Source: VXOI01 sp965215675 (GTDB lineage: Bacteria > Chloroflexota > Dehalococcoidia > Lucifugimonadales > UBA3495). From it: a stretch of 64,000 nt of DNA. Each line of letters opens with the position of its first letter. Position 1 is the first letter of the stretch. The notes under the pieces were generated by a model. That model did not search any database, was not told where the DNA came from, and saw nothing but the letters and a program-made list of their open reading frames with translations. Where the stretch lies: NCBI GenBank assembly GCA_965215675.1, contig OZ244112.1, positions 1,116,001 through 1,180,000 of the forward strand, given 5' to 3'. Below, in pieces: positions 43,576 through 52,718 of this stretch. The position numbers and the translations under genes are program-made.

Positions 43576-43581
43576 TATAAT
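43576..43581 (+). promoter_or_regulatory. -10 element upstream of tRNA-Gly
   Basis: TATAAT 38 bp before the mature tRNA; -35 poor. Confidence 0.45.
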
Positions 43582-43619
43582 TGTGAGCGTGGCCGGATGT
43601 TAGGCCATGCCAACCAGAG

Positions 43620-43693
43620 GCGGGTGTAGCTCAGTGGTAGAGCTCTAGCCTTCCAAGCTAGCCATGTGGGTTCGATTCCCATCACCCGCTCCA
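43620..43693 (+). tRNA. tRNA-Gly (anticodon TCC)
   Basis: Full cloverleaf: acceptor GCGGGTG/CACCCGC, D-stem GCTC/GAGC, anticodon stem CTAGC/GCTAG with loop CTTCCAA, T-stem GTGGG/CCCAT (one G-T pair) with TTCGATT loop, discriminator T and encoded CCA. Reads GGA and probably GGG codons. Confidence 0.97.
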
Positions 43694-43751
43694 GTGAATT
43701 TAGATAGCCATATCCATATCTGCCGCTCGTAACAAGTTGCAGACGCAAAAG

Positions 43752-43775
43752 GCCCCGGCATTAATTTGCCGGGGC
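43752..43775 (+). terminator. Terminator after tRNA-Gly
   Basis: Perfect 9-bp stem GCCCCGGCA/TGCCGGGGC, loop TTAATT, followed by TTCTGATT. Confidence 0.7.
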
Positions 43776-43827
43776 TTCTGATTCCAATGGAATGGTTGCG
43801 TAGTTTTAGGGCGAACCAGGACTGCCT

Positions 43828-44289
43828 TTAACCGGCGGCAGCCAGCAACTCCCGCGCCGCCTGGCGCACCGAGGGAGCGTCCAGCACCGCCTCCAACAGG
43901 CCCTCCTCATTTGGCTGAAAGACTTCGGGTTGATGAAAGGCCTGGACCAGTTGAGCTAGGGTCTCCTCTCGAACATCGTCGGGGACCACGACGGGGTCTC
44001 CTTCGTCGTCCAGCGCTAACCCGATCTCAGCAGTTATGATTTCCCGCTCCACTTGGTTCCGCTGGATTTCCGAGATCTTGCCCAGGTGCCTGCCCAGGTA
44101 ACAGCCCCCGAACTGCATGAGCTCGCAATTGCTGCCCTCGAAATCCCCGATGTGCTGGTACTTGGGTTCTAGCTCACATTCGGTCATGTAGTCGCGGACA
44201 TGCTGGTCCTCGGAGTTCGGGGCTTCCAGGTCAAACACCAGGATAACCCGGTACATGAAGAATTCTGCCGGTTCAACTTTGATGAACAT
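43828..44289 (-). CDS. Hypothetical protein
   Basis: 153-residue acidic protein I do not recognise. A strong GGGAGGG sits 6 nt before the ATG, and codon use matches neighbours, so it is probably real. Seen: start FIKVEPAEFFMYRVILVFDLEAP, two central cysteines (SNCELMQFGGCYLG), and a C-terminal helical part (QAFHQPEVFQPNEEGLLEAVLDAPSVRQAARELLA). No signal peptide or membrane helix. It ends about 50 bp from the tRNA terminator on the other strand. Confidence 0.6.
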   Translation of the reverse strand: MFIKVEPAEFFMYRVILVFDLEAPNSEDQHVRDYMTECELEPKYQHIGDFEGSNCELMQFGGCYLGRHLGKISEIQRNQVEREIITAEIGLALDDEGDPVVVPDDVREETLAQLVQAFHQPEVFQPNEEGLLEAVLDAPSVRQAARELLAAAG

Positions 44290-44393
44290 GGCTGCCCTCC
44301 CTCGGTGCGTCTGGAACTGTCCGTCTGGGGCCGATTGCCCTGAGGAAATTGGAGCCCCGCGTCACTGTCGGCTGTCTTTCTCGCAGTGTTGTA

Positions 44394-45443
44394 TTAACGA
44401 CCAGCGGCGCGCAACACACGGTCCACGTGCTCGGGGTTCTGCGGGAATGTGCCGTCGTCCACGCCATGCATGGCCTCAATGACTGCGTCGTTGAACGGCG
44501 TAGGGATGCCCAGCTCCTGACCCTTGGCGGCGACCAGTCCGTTCATGAAGTCGATCTCCGAACGCCGTCCCTTGTAAACATCTTGTGCCATGGAGGCCAG
44601 CCAGTTCACCCGGCCACCGCGGGCCGACAGGAGGGCGTCCAGCTCCTCGTACACGTCGCCTTTATCGGCGTCCGCCCAGGTTTGCGCGGGCAGGCCGTTG
44701 ATGTCCACCACGTTCAGGCCCATGGCCAGTCCCACCATCGCTCCCTCTTTGCAAAGATGAATGCGGATGAGGCGGCACCGGGGATCCTCGGCCATCTCCT
44801 GGGACCCCAGCCCCGAAGCGGCGGATATGCCGTTGCCCATGGAGTTCTGGCAGAGCTTGGCCCAGCGCTCGCCGAACAGGTTGTTGGAAGAGTAAGCCCC
44901 GTCGATATTGTCCAGCAGCCCAGCGACCATCGAGGCCCGCTGCGACTCGGCGCCCGTTAGCTCCGCCACCCGAAACACGTGGTGGCCGTGGTCGCGGCCC
45001 ACCGCTCCTCCGCGGGTAACGTGCCCAGGTTCCCACAGCGCCACCTCGATGTGAGAGGCGATGCAGCCCATGGTCCGTTCCTCGCCCACGATGCCCGCGA
45101 CGGTTACGTCGTTCCAACAGTTCTGCAGGGAAACAAAGAAACCGTTTTCTTTGACATATCTGCGAATGAAGTGCGTGGCCCACTCGGTGTCGTAGGACTT
45201 GACCGAAATGAAAACAAAGTCGAACTGCTCGTTGATGCCCTGGGCGTCGGTCAGATGCATGGCCTTGACCGGTACGGTGAACGGTCCTTGGCTCCCAGTG
45301 ACATGCAACCCGTCGGTTCGCATCTTCTCCACGTGATCTGGCCACATGTCGATGAAGGTTACGTCCTCTCCCTCCCGGGACAGGAATGCGCCTACGTAGC
45401 TTCCCAGCGCACCCGCGCCCATGATGCCGATCTTGTCGCCCAC
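44394..45443 (-). CDS. Ketopantoate reductase-like protein (PanE/ApbA family)
   Basis: NAD(P)H-dependent 2-oxo-acid reductase family. Seen: Rossmann motif IGIMGAGALGSYVGAFLSREG at the N-terminus, FVFISVKSYDTEWATHFI near residue 80, and the helical C-terminal domain with the catalytic-Lys region (ERWAKLCQNSMGNGISAASGLG near 190) and GRRSEIDFMNGLVAAKGQELGIPTPFN near 305. 349 residues, longer than E. coli PanE. Pantoate synthesis is possible, but other members of the family act elsewhere. It follows serA by 15 bp, probably one operon. Confidence 0.85.
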   Translation of the reverse strand: MGDKIGIMGAGALGSYVGAFLSREGEDVTFIDMWPDHVEKMRTDGLHVTGSQGPFTVPVKAMHLTDAQGINEQFDFVFISVKSYDTEWATHFIRRYVKENGFFVSLQNCWNDVTVAGIVGEERTMGCIASHIEVALWEPGHVTRGGAVGRDHGHHVFRVAELTGAESQRASMVAGLLDNIDGAYSSNNLFGERWAKLCQNSMGNGISAASGLGSQEMAEDPRCRLIRIHLCKEGAMVGLAMGLNVVDINGLPAQTWADADKGDVYEELDALLSARGGRVNWLASMAQDVYKGRRSEIDFMNGLVAAKGQELGIPTPFNDAVIEAMHGVDDGTFPQNPEHVDRVLRAAGR

Positions 45444-45458
45444 AGCGTTCCTCCTAAA

Positions 45459-47042
45459 TTACCCGGCCAGGGTGGCCACCCTGGCGTTTGCGATGTGGGA
45501 AAGGGCCCTGATCTCGTCCATTACGTGGGACGGCACCGGATCGTCGAGGCCGATGACCATCATTGCTTGGCCACGAAGCTGTATCCGACCCACCCCCATA
45601 AAGCTGATGTTGATGTTGTGCCGTCCCGCGATTGTCCCAACAGCGCCGATGGAGCCGGGTTGGTCGCGGTTGTCTACGAAGAGCAGGTAGGGAGTGTTGG
45701 GAACGATGTCCATCCAGTAGTCGTTGAACTTCACAATGTGAGTCTCGTCCCGCATGGAAGTCGCGGATAGTGACAGGCTGCCGTTGGCTGTCTGCAGCGT
45801 AGCCGAGATGAGGCTGGCATATTCTCTCGAGACCCGGTTGCTCTGATCGGTCACGCTCCACCCCCGCTCTCGCGCCAGCACCGGAGCGTTGATCAGGTTG
45901 ACGTTGACCGTGCTGACCGGAGCCAACAAGCCTGCCAGCACCGCAGCTTGCAGCATCCGGCAGTCGTGCTGCGCGATCTCGCCTTCGTAGCTGACCGTGA
46001 TGCCGGTGATCTGCCCCTCCGAGAGGAAGCCCAATAGCTTGCCGACAACCGAAGCAGCCGGAACAAACGGGGCCAGCACCTCGTGCACTTCGGGCGCGAC
46101 GAAGGGGGCGTTCACGGTGTTCCGGGCAGGCTCGCCTCTGAGCACGGCCAGTACTTGTTCCGCCGCTTCGATGGCGACCTCTCGCTGTGCCTCCCGCGTG
46201 GAGGCCCCCAGGTGCGGCGTAACTATGGCCCTCGGGTGCTCCACCAGTGGCCCGCGTTCCGGCGGCTCTTTGCTGAATACGTCCAGCGCCACTCCGCTCA
46301 GGCGTCCCGATTCTAATCCGGCCAGCAGCGCAGCCTCGTCCACCAACTCGCCACGCGCCACGTTGATGACGCGGGCTCCGGGTTTAATTGTTTCAATTTG
46401 CCTCATTCCCAGCATGCCGCGCGTGCCCTCGGTCAAGGGCGTATGCAGGGTAACGAAGTCCGATTCGGCCAGCAGGTCATCCAGGGACAACAGGTCCACG
46501 CCAATACGTCTGGCATATTCGGGCGCAACGAACGGATCGTAGCCCACGAGCCGCATCCCGAAGGCCTGTGCTCGCCGGGCTACCTCGGTCCCCACCCGGC
46601 CAAGGCCGCAGATGCCGAGGGTCTTGTCGCGCACCTCCACGCCCATGAAGGCGCTGCGCTTCCACTCGCCCGACTGCAGCGAGTGGTGCGCGCCGGGAAC
46701 GTTGCGGGCCAGGGCCAGCATCAGCGCCATCGTGTGTTCAGCCGCCGCCACAGTATTGCCCGTGGGTGCGTTGACCACAGCAATGCCAGCGCCGGTGGCT
46801 GCGTCGAGATCGATGTTGTCCACGCCGATGCCAGCGCGGGCGATGACCTGCAGGTTCTTTCCTGCTGCGATAACCTCTCTATTAACCTTGGTCTCGCTGC
46901 GAACCACCAGGGCATGGTAGCCGCCCACGGTTTCCAGCAACTCTGCGGGCTTCATGCCCGTCTTCACGTCAACTTCTGCCCCTGTTTCCAACAGGGAAAC
47001 ACCCTCGGGGCCGATGGGATCTGATACCAGGACTTTGGGCAT
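45459..47042 (-). CDS. serA: D-3-phosphoglycerate dehydrogenase
   Basis: First enzyme of serine synthesis, oxidising 3-phosphoglycerate. Seen: PKVLVSDPIGPEGVSLL at the start, VIARAGIGVDNIDLDAAT near residue 70, the NAD motif LGICGLGRVGTEVARRAQAFGM near 145, GARVINVARGELVDEAAL near 230, and HLGASTREAQ near 280 with the catalytic His. Then an ASB domain and a C-terminal ACT domain (FVDNRDQPGSIGAVGTIAGRHNINISFMGVGR). 527 residues: the long, usually regulated type. GAGG is 9 nt before the chosen ATG. Confidence 0.95.
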   Translation of the reverse strand: MPKVLVSDPIGPEGVSLLETGAEVDVKTGMKPAELLETVGGYHALVVRSETKVNREVIAAGKNLQVIARAGIGVDNIDLDAATGAGIAVVNAPTGNTVAAAEHTMALMLALARNVPGAHHSLQSGEWKRSAFMGVEVRDKTLGICGLGRVGTEVARRAQAFGMRLVGYDPFVAPEYARRIGVDLLSLDDLLAESDFVTLHTPLTEGTRGMLGMRQIETIKPGARVINVARGELVDEAALLAGLESGRLSGVALDVFSKEPPERGPLVEHPRAIVTPHLGASTREAQREVAIEAAEQVLAVLRGEPARNTVNAPFVAPEVHEVLAPFVPAASVVGKLLGFLSEGQITGITVSYEGEIAQHDCRMLQAAVLAGLLAPVSTVNVNLINAPVLARERGWSVTDQSNRVSREYASLISATLQTANGSLSLSATSMRDETHIVKFNDYWMDIVPNTPYLLFVDNRDQPGSIGAVGTIAGRHNINISFMGVGRIQLRGQAMMVIGLDDPVPSHVMDEIRALSHIANARVATLAG

Positions 47043-47256
47043 AAACAGGAACCTCAAACTTGTCTTTATACTAGCCGCGTCCGACCCGGTCGGTGCCTGA
47101 CGGCGGCTTGACTTATCCTGTCCTCAAATATAGCACACGCTCTTCCGGGGTCGTTCCTGCGGCACCCGTAACACTCGCCCCGTTCCTTGACCCTCACAGG
47201 GTGCGCGGGTACGATAAGCTCGATCTCTTTCAAATCGGGCTCCTGACAGGTTGGAC

Positions 47257-47550
47257 ATGACGAGCAAGAATAAGAGCATCACAATTGAGATTGACGCAGA
47301 CATAGAACATAGGTTAAGTGAGGCTGCGGAGCAAAAGGGTGTCACAATCGAACAATTTTGCTGGGATGCAGTAAAGAAAGAATTAGGCGGAGAAGCGCCT
47401 TTCAAGAAGTTTTCAGCCGAAGGCATGATAGCGGCTGGGGAAGCAGTATTTCGTGGGCGCCTGAGCGTTACTGACTCTGCGGATTTGATACGGGAGGCTC
47501 GAGAGGAACGGCACGGGGATATGGAAGGCAATGGCAGTTGTCGACGCTAG
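47257..47550 (+). CDS. Antitoxin-like small protein (VapB position)
   Basis: 97 residues, immediately upstream of a PIN-domain gene with a 20-bp overlap. An N-terminal beta strand (SITIEIDADIEHRLSEAAEQKGVTIEQFCWDAVKKEL) looks like a ribbon-helix-helix DNA-binding segment; the rest would wrap the toxin. A+T content is clearly higher than in neighbours, suggesting acquisition. AGG precedes the chosen ATG; a TTG at 47251 is an alternative. Family not recognised beyond context. Confidence 0.6.
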   Translation: MTSKNKSITIEIDADIEHRLSEAAEQKGVTIEQFCWDAVKKELGGEAPFKKFSAEGMIAAGEAVFRGRLSVTDSADLIREAREERHGDMEGNGSCRR

Positions 47551-47959
47551 CTTGGCTGTGAAGGTGTTTGTCACAGAACAATTCACCGATCAAGCCAGAG
47601 CACTCGCCTCAAATTGGGAAAGTGGGGGAGTCGAACTATTTGCTCCAGACTTTATGGCTTCAGGATTCACTTCCGCACTCCGAAAGAAGATCCAAGAAGG
47701 ACTACTGGCCGTGGGCGATGTCAAGAAATTTGTATCAGAATTGTATGATTCAGGCATCGCCTTTCGTCCGTCCCGCTTATTGCACGACCGGGCCATTGAT
47801 CTGGCTGTCGAACTCAACCAGCGGCTGGCATACGACTCCCACAATCTTGCCCTCGCCGAAGCGCTGGACTGCGAATTTTGGACCGCCGATCAACCACTTT
47901 ACCGACTGGCGCAAAATTCCCACCCTCGAGTCCAATGGATAGGCAACTACAACCCTTGA
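47531..47959 (+). CDS. PIN-domain toxin (VapC-like)
   Basis: Probable Mg-dependent ribonuclease toxin. Seen: VVDASLAVKVF at the start with the first acidic residue, the second acidic position around FMASGFTSALRKK (where a Glu is usual but Ser/Gly stand), and YDSHNLALAEALDCEFWTADQPLYRLA near residue 100 with the last Asp pair. 142 residues. Overlap with the upstream antitoxin-like gene fits a type II toxin-antitoxin operon. The missing middle Glu may mean reduced activity. Confidence 0.78.
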   Translation: MAVVDASLAVKVFVTEQFTDQARALASNWESGGVELFAPDFMASGFTSALRKKIQEGLLAVGDVKKFVSELYDSGIAFRPSRLLHDRAIDLAVELNQRLAYDSHNLALAEALDCEFWTADQPLYRLAQNSHPRVQWIGNYNP

Positions 47960-47987
47960 TATGAGATCAACATAGGAGACGATTGCC

Positions 47988-49205
47988 ATGTTCCTGATGC
48001 GGTTTACCGAGCGGGCCTACACCAACTACACGGAGGAAGCTGTCCGTAACAGCCCCAACCAGGCCGTGCGGCTCACCTTTTCCAACAGCAACTTCGATCC
48101 GATGGTCGGCGCAAGGCAGTACAACGAGTATTTGGACGAATACGAGTACTGCGAGGAGGTCGGGTTCGACGGGTTGATGCTCAACGAGCACCACAACACC
48201 CCCACCTGCCTCGGTGCCACCATGAACCTAGAGGCTGCCATCCTCGCCCGCAACACCAAGACACCCAAGATCGTGCTGCTGGGCAACCCCTTGCCAGTGT
48301 TCGACAACCCCCTGCGCTTGGCTGAAGAACTGGCCGAGATCGACATGATCTCCGGCGGGCGGCTGGTGTCTGGCTTCGTGCGCGGCACCGGCGTCGAGAG
48401 CCTGGCCGCCAACGTCAACCCGCTGTTCAACCGGGAGCGGTTCGAGGAAGCCCACGACCTGCTCATCAAGACCTGGACCACCCCCGGCCCCTTCCGCTGG
48501 GAGGGCAAGCACTACCAATTCCGGGTGGTCAACCCCTTCGAGCGACCCATCCAGCAGCCGCACCCGCCCGTCTGGATCCCCGGACTGGGCAGCCCGGAGA
48601 CGCTGGTATGGGCCGCCGAGCGCCGTTATCCCTACATCTACCTCGAGACCGATCCGCAGGGGACCCAGGACATGATGGACATCTACACCGAGACGGCCCG
48701 CGAGAACGGCTACGAGCCCGGCCCGGAGAACTTCGGCTACCTGTGCCGCATCCACGTTCAGGACACCGACGAGAAGGCTTACGAGTCGGCCAAGGGCTTC
48801 CTGACCGGCAACGTCGGCGTGGGCCGGGTGCCGATGCCCCGCGACTACATGATGCCCATCGGCTACAGCGGCAGCATGAAGGACCCCCGCGTCGCCCGCT
48901 ACCAGGGCCGCGTCCGCAAGGACCCATTCCTCGGCTTGGGATTGGAGGAGGCCAGTTACGATGAAATTCTCGCCTCCAACCGCTGGATTGTCGGTAGCCC
49001 CGAAACCGTGGTGCGCAAGCTGCGCGACGTGCTGGGACAACTGCGCCCCGGCATCCTTGGCATCTGGACCAACGACGGTGACACCACTCACGCCGACACC
49101 ATGAACTGCTTGAAGCTTATGGGAGAGGAAGTGTTGCCCGCCCTGCGCGAAATCGGCGAGGACCTGGAACTGACCGATCCGTTCCAGAAAATGCAGGCGG
49201 AGTAG
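47988..49205 (+). CDS. LLM-class flavin-dependent monooxygenase (first paralogue)
   Basis: Luciferase-like barrel enzyme of 405 residues. Seen: EYEYCEEVGFDGLMLNEHHNTPTCLG near residue 50, DNPLRLAEELAEIDMISGGRLVSGFVRGTGVESLA near 105, the segment RWEGKHYQFRVVNPFERPIQQPHPPVWIPGLGSPE near 170, and C-terminal VGSPETVVRKLRDVLGQ. It is a clear paralogue of the protein at 51533. GGAG lies 12 nt before the ATG. The hydrolases and amidase nearby suggest joint oxidation and hydrolysis of an organic substrate that cannot be named. Confidence 0.9.
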   Translation: MFLMRFTERAYTNYTEEAVRNSPNQAVRLTFSNSNFDPMVGARQYNEYLDEYEYCEEVGFDGLMLNEHHNTPTCLGATMNLEAAILARNTKTPKIVLLGNPLPVFDNPLRLAEELAEIDMISGGRLVSGFVRGTGVESLAANVNPLFNRERFEEAHDLLIKTWTTPGPFRWEGKHYQFRVVNPFERPIQQPHPPVWIPGLGSPETLVWAAERRYPYIYLETDPQGTQDMMDIYTETARENGYEPGPENFGYLCRIHVQDTDEKAYESAKGFLTGNVGVGRVPMPRDYMMPIGYSGSMKDPRVARYQGRVRKDPFLGLGLEEASYDEILASNRWIVGSPETVVRKLRDVLGQLRPGILGIWTNDGDTTHADTMNCLKLMGEEVLPALREIGEDLELTDPFQKMQAE

Positions 49206-49233
49206 TCCCGCTGAAACGAGAAGTCAAATTGGA

Positions 49234-49257
49234 AGGGGCGCACAACCGTGCGCCCTT
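49234..49257. terminator. Hairpin of the GGGGCGCAC family after the first LLM gene
   Basis: GGGCGCAC/GTGCGCCC perfect core with 4-nt loop AACC, extended by a G-T and an A-T pair; 29 bp past the LLM stop. Confidence 0.5.
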
Positions 49258-49300
49258 ACCTCGGAATCATCAAATGACGATAGATCGAAGGAGATAGAAC

Positions 49301-50086
49301 ATGCCCGCGTTTACCGAAGAAACTGTTGATGTAGGCGGAATTGGAGTCCACACGCTCAAGGGAGGAAGCGGAGAGCCTCTGCTGCTGCTCCACGGCGCCG
49401 GGGGCAATTCCGGCTGGCTCCGTTTCGCCGATGCCTTGGCCGAGCACTACACCGTCTACTACCCGTCCCATCCCGGATACGGGAAGTCTCCGCGGCCCGA
49501 TTGGCTCGAGAGCATCCCGGACATGGCCGCCTTCTACACCTGGTACCTTGACGCTCTCGGATTGGAAAATGTCCGCACCATCGGCTTTTCCATGGGTGGT
49601 TGGATCGCTGCTGAGCTGGTGGCCACCTGCACCAACGCCGTCGGCAAGCTGATGCTGGTCGGCGCCGCCGGTGTCAAGCCGCAAGAGGGCGAAATCACCG
49701 ACATCTTCATCATCAGCCCGGCCCAGGTCACCGAGTTGATGTTCCACGACACCAGCCAGGTTGCGGACTACGACGCTATCTATAAGCGGGAACTCTCCCC
49801 CGAGGAGCAGCTCACCGCCGACCTGAACCGCGAGATGGCGGTCCGCCTCACCTGGAAGCCATACATGTACGACCCACGCCTGGCCGGTGGCCTGCTCAAG
49901 CGCGTTAATGTGCCCACCCGCATGGTCTGGGGACGTCAGGATCGCATCGTCCCCGTCGAGTGCGGAAGCATCTACCAGGAGGCCATCCCCGGCTCGGATT
50001 TGGTTGTCATCGAGAACTGCGGCCACTCCCCTCAGGTCGAAAAGCCCGACGAGTTCGTCAAGACCGCACTGGAGTTCCTGGCCTAG
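49301..50086 (+). CDS. Alpha/beta-fold hydrolase
   Basis: Predicted esterase or C-C hydrolase, 261 residues. Seen: oxyanion-hole LLLLHGAGGNSGWLRFADAL near residue 30, YYPSHPGYGKSPRP, nucleophile Ser in TIGFSMGGWIAAE near residue 97, catalytic Asp in VWGRQDRIVP near 210, and catalytic His in ENCGHSPQVEKPDEF near 240. AAGGAGATAG precedes the ATG. It lies between two LLM monooxygenases and could process their product. Confidence 0.9.
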   Translation: MPAFTEETVDVGGIGVHTLKGGSGEPLLLLHGAGGNSGWLRFADALAEHYTVYYPSHPGYGKSPRPDWLESIPDMAAFYTWYLDALGLENVRTIGFSMGGWIAAELVATCTNAVGKLMLVGAAGVKPQEGEITDIFIISPAQVTELMFHDTSQVADYDAIYKRELSPEEQLTADLNREMAVRLTWKPYMYDPRLAGGLLKRVNVPTRMVWGRQDRIVPVECGSIYQEAIPGSDLVVIENCGHSPQVEKPDEFVKTALEFLA

Positions 50087-50089
50087 CCA

Positions 50090-51463
50090 ATGAGGCCCAT
50101 GGGATCGCTATCGGCCGGAAGGGCCGGATCCTGGCGTTACACTGCACTGCTGGCGGCCTGCTTTTTGCTGGCCGCCTTTTTGCTTGCCTGCAATGGAGGA
50201 GACGAGGACTCGGCTAGGGAGGAACGCCTGCTGGAGTTGGAGGCCAAGGCCCACTCGCTGGAAGAATCGCTCGAGTCCCTCTCGGACGAGAACGCCGAAT
50301 TGAAGAGCCAAATTGCGGTCCTTCGCCAGGAGCAGGTTGATTTCGTGGAGGTCCAGGAAGCTGCTGAGGAGGCCAGGGAGCGCGAGGAAGAGGTCGCAGA
50401 CTTCGAAGCGGAACAGGAAGAACAACTGGCCAACCTGGTAGAGGAGGAGATCCGAAACAATGAGCGCCTCTCAGATCTGGATTCCAGGCTAAGGGAACTG
50501 GAGAATACCGCGTCGGGAATCGAGGGTTTTCTGCCGCTTCTCAAGACTTGGTTCGAGAAAATGGAGGAGCGGCTGGCACTTCTCGAAGGTCCGGTAATGG
50601 AGCGAACCAGAAGGTTGGCTGAAGCGTTCGATGGCGAAGTCTATAACATCGATGATTTGTCTCCCGGCGTTGAAGACCGATCAATACTGATAATGCCCTT
50701 GATAATCATCGAGGGAGAAACTCCCCTCATAGTTTCCCTGCACGGCTACGGGGGCAATTCCGCCGACCACAGCTTGTACGTTCCCTTGTACGAACGCCTG
50801 AACGAAGCAGGGTTCGCGCTGCTGCTGGCAAACGGCACCATGGACGAAGGGGGCAACCGGTTCTGGAACCCCACCGACCAGAGCTATTCAGGCAAGTCCG
50901 GCGCGGACGACGTCACTTACCTGGCAGAATTGGTTAACAGGGCAAGGAAGTTGAAGGACTTTGGCCCGGTCTACCTCTTCGGACACTCCAACGGTGGCTT
51001 CATGGCCTACCACCTGGCCTGCAAGGGCCTACCCGGCCTCCGTGCCGTGGCCAGCCTGGCCGGTACGAGTTATGTCGAAGACTCCACCTGCGAAGGCGCA
51101 CCGTCCGTGTCCGTGTTGCACATCCACGGCACTGCTGACAACGTCATCCTGTTTGAGGGCAACGAAGATGAGCCGAGCGCCAAGAGCGACGGCGAACCGG
51201 CCTTCTACGCGGGTGCTCTGGACATGGTGATGCGCTGGGGCGTGCGCGCTGGCTGCGAATGGCCCGAAGATCCGCAGCCCCACGCATCCTTGGACTTGGA
51301 CGCATTCGTGCCAGGCGCCGAAACGCAGGCCTACCGCCTGGAGTCCGGCTGCGCCGATGGCATCAACATAGAGCTGTGGAAAGGCGAAGGCAGCGGCCAC
51401 TCCCCCGGCTACGGCGACGCCTTTGTCGACGCTCTGTTAGACTGGCTTCTGTCGCAGAATTAG
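50090..51463 (+). CDS. Lipoprotein with coiled coil and PHB-depolymerase-like esterase domain
   Basis: A signal peptide with lipobox FLLAC (Cys near residue 35) suggests a membrane-anchored enzyme facing outside. Residues about 42-180 are a Glu-rich coiled coil (ERLLELEAKAHSLEESLESLSDENAELKSQ and so on) that would act as a stalk. Residues about 200-455 are an LpqC/PHB-depolymerase-type alpha/beta hydrolase: LIVSLHGYGGNSADHS, nucleophile Ser in LFGHSNGGFMAYH near residue 300, Asp in HIHGTADNVILF, and GHSPGYGDAF near the end with the His. It begins 3 bp after the upstream hydrolase, so they are co-transcribed. Confidence 0.82.
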   Translation: MRPMGSLSAGRAGSWRYTALLAACFLLAAFLLACNGGDEDSAREERLLELEAKAHSLEESLESLSDENAELKSQIAVLRQEQVDFVEVQEAAEEAREREEEVADFEAEQEEQLANLVEEEIRNNERLSDLDSRLRELENTASGIEGFLPLLKTWFEKMEERLALLEGPVMERTRRLAEAFDGEVYNIDDLSPGVEDRSILIMPLIIIEGETPLIVSLHGYGGNSADHSLYVPLYERLNEAGFALLLANGTMDEGGNRFWNPTDQSYSGKSGADDVTYLAELVNRARKLKDFGPVYLFGHSNGGFMAYHLACKGLPGLRAVASLAGTSYVEDSTCEGAPSVSVLHIHGTADNVILFEGNEDEPSAKSDGEPAFYAGALDMVMRWGVRAGCEWPEDPQPHASLDLDAFVPGAETQAYRLESGCADGINIELWKGEGSGHSPGYGDAFVDALLDWLLSQN

Positions 51464-51532
51464 CTGCTTCTTACAACTTATTACCGAAACCATAGGATCG
51501 TCTGCCCCAACTTTTAGAACGGAGCCCGCACC

Positions 51533-52669
51533 ATGTCCTTTGAAGTCTTCTATTTCACAGAGTTCCCCTATCCCGCTTTCCCTGAGTCTGTGGTCGACGA
51601 CTATCCCTCAATGCGCCTCACATTTCCCAACACCTACTTCGACCCAGGGACGGCCCATGACCTGTTCAAACGCTACCTGGATGAATACCAGTACGCTGAG
51701 GAAGTGGGCTTCGACGGGCTGATGATCAACGAGCACCACAACACCCCGTCGTGCATGGACGTCGAGGTAAACATTACCGGCGGCATCCTGGCCCGCGTCA
51801 CCAACCGCGCCAAGATCCTGATGCTGGGCAACATGCTGCCCACTTCCGACAACCCCGTGCGGCTGGCCGAAGAGATCGCCATGCTGGACGTCATCTCCGG
51901 CGGGCGCATAATCTCCGGCTTCGTGCGCGGCATCGGCATCGAGAGCTGGGCCAACAACACCAACCCGGTCTACAACCGCGAGCGGTTCGAGGAATGCCAC
52001 GACCTGATCAAGAAGACCTGGACCACGCCTGGCCCCTTCCGCTGGGAGGGCAAGCACTACCACTACCGCGCCGTCAACCCGTGGATGCTGCCTATCCAGC
52101 AGCCCCATCCGCCCTGCTGGGTGCCCGGCACCGGCAGCCCCGAGACAGTCAAGTGGGCCGCTGAAAACCGCTACACCTACGCCGCCTTCCTGACCAAGAT
52201 GGATGTGGCCCGCAACCTGTTCGGCAACTACCGCAAATTCGCCAACGAAGATGGCTGGGATCCAGGCCCCGAGAAGTTTGCCTTCATGATCTGCGCCCAC
52301 GTCAACGACACCGACGAGAAGGCGCAGGAGTCCGGCAAGGCGTTCATGTGGCGCATGGGCCACCCGCTGAAGGGCCCGCGCGAATACTGGTCGCCCCCCG
52401 GATACTTCTCTGCCGCCGGTGCCGCCGCCAACGCCCTGCGCCGCTCCAGGCCTCTCAACGAGTTGTCTTACCAGGAACTGCAGGACGAGCATCACCTGGT
52501 CGTAGGCAGCCCCGACACTGTCATCAAGAAGCTTCGCTACATCAAGGAGGAACTGGGCATCGGCGCGCTGCTGCTGGAAGCCCAGGGCGGCCCGCTGTCC
52601 CACCAGGACACCATGCGCTCCCTCGAACTCTTCGGCAAAGAAGTGATCCCGGCGCTGAAGGAAGACTAG
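51533..52669 (+). CDS. LLM-class flavin-dependent monooxygenase (second paralogue)
   Basis: 378 residues, paralogue of the protein at 47988 (shared EEVGFDGL.INEHHNTP near residue 55, SDNPVRLAEEIAMLDVISGGRIISGFVRG near 105, RWEGKHYHYRAVNPWMLPIQQPHPPCWVPGTGSPE near 170). C-terminal VGSPDTVIKKLRYIKEELGIGALLL. The GGAG 8 nt before the ATG fits. It heads the amidase gene by 49 bp. Substrate unknown. Confidence 0.9.
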   Translation: MSFEVFYFTEFPYPAFPESVVDDYPSMRLTFPNTYFDPGTAHDLFKRYLDEYQYAEEVGFDGLMINEHHNTPSCMDVEVNITGGILARVTNRAKILMLGNMLPTSDNPVRLAEEIAMLDVISGGRIISGFVRGIGIESWANNTNPVYNRERFEECHDLIKKTWTTPGPFRWEGKHYHYRAVNPWMLPIQQPHPPCWVPGTGSPETVKWAAENRYTYAAFLTKMDVARNLFGNYRKFANEDGWDPGPEKFAFMICAHVNDTDEKAQESGKAFMWRMGHPLKGPREYWSPPGYFSAAGAAANALRRSRPLNELSYQELQDEHHLVVGSPDTVIKKLRYIKEELGIGALLLEAQGGPLSHQDTMRSLELFGKEVIPALKED

Positions 52670-52718
52670 CGCACTTACACTCTTATCGGAAAACAGACGG
52701 TCGCCACGGGAGAGTCTG

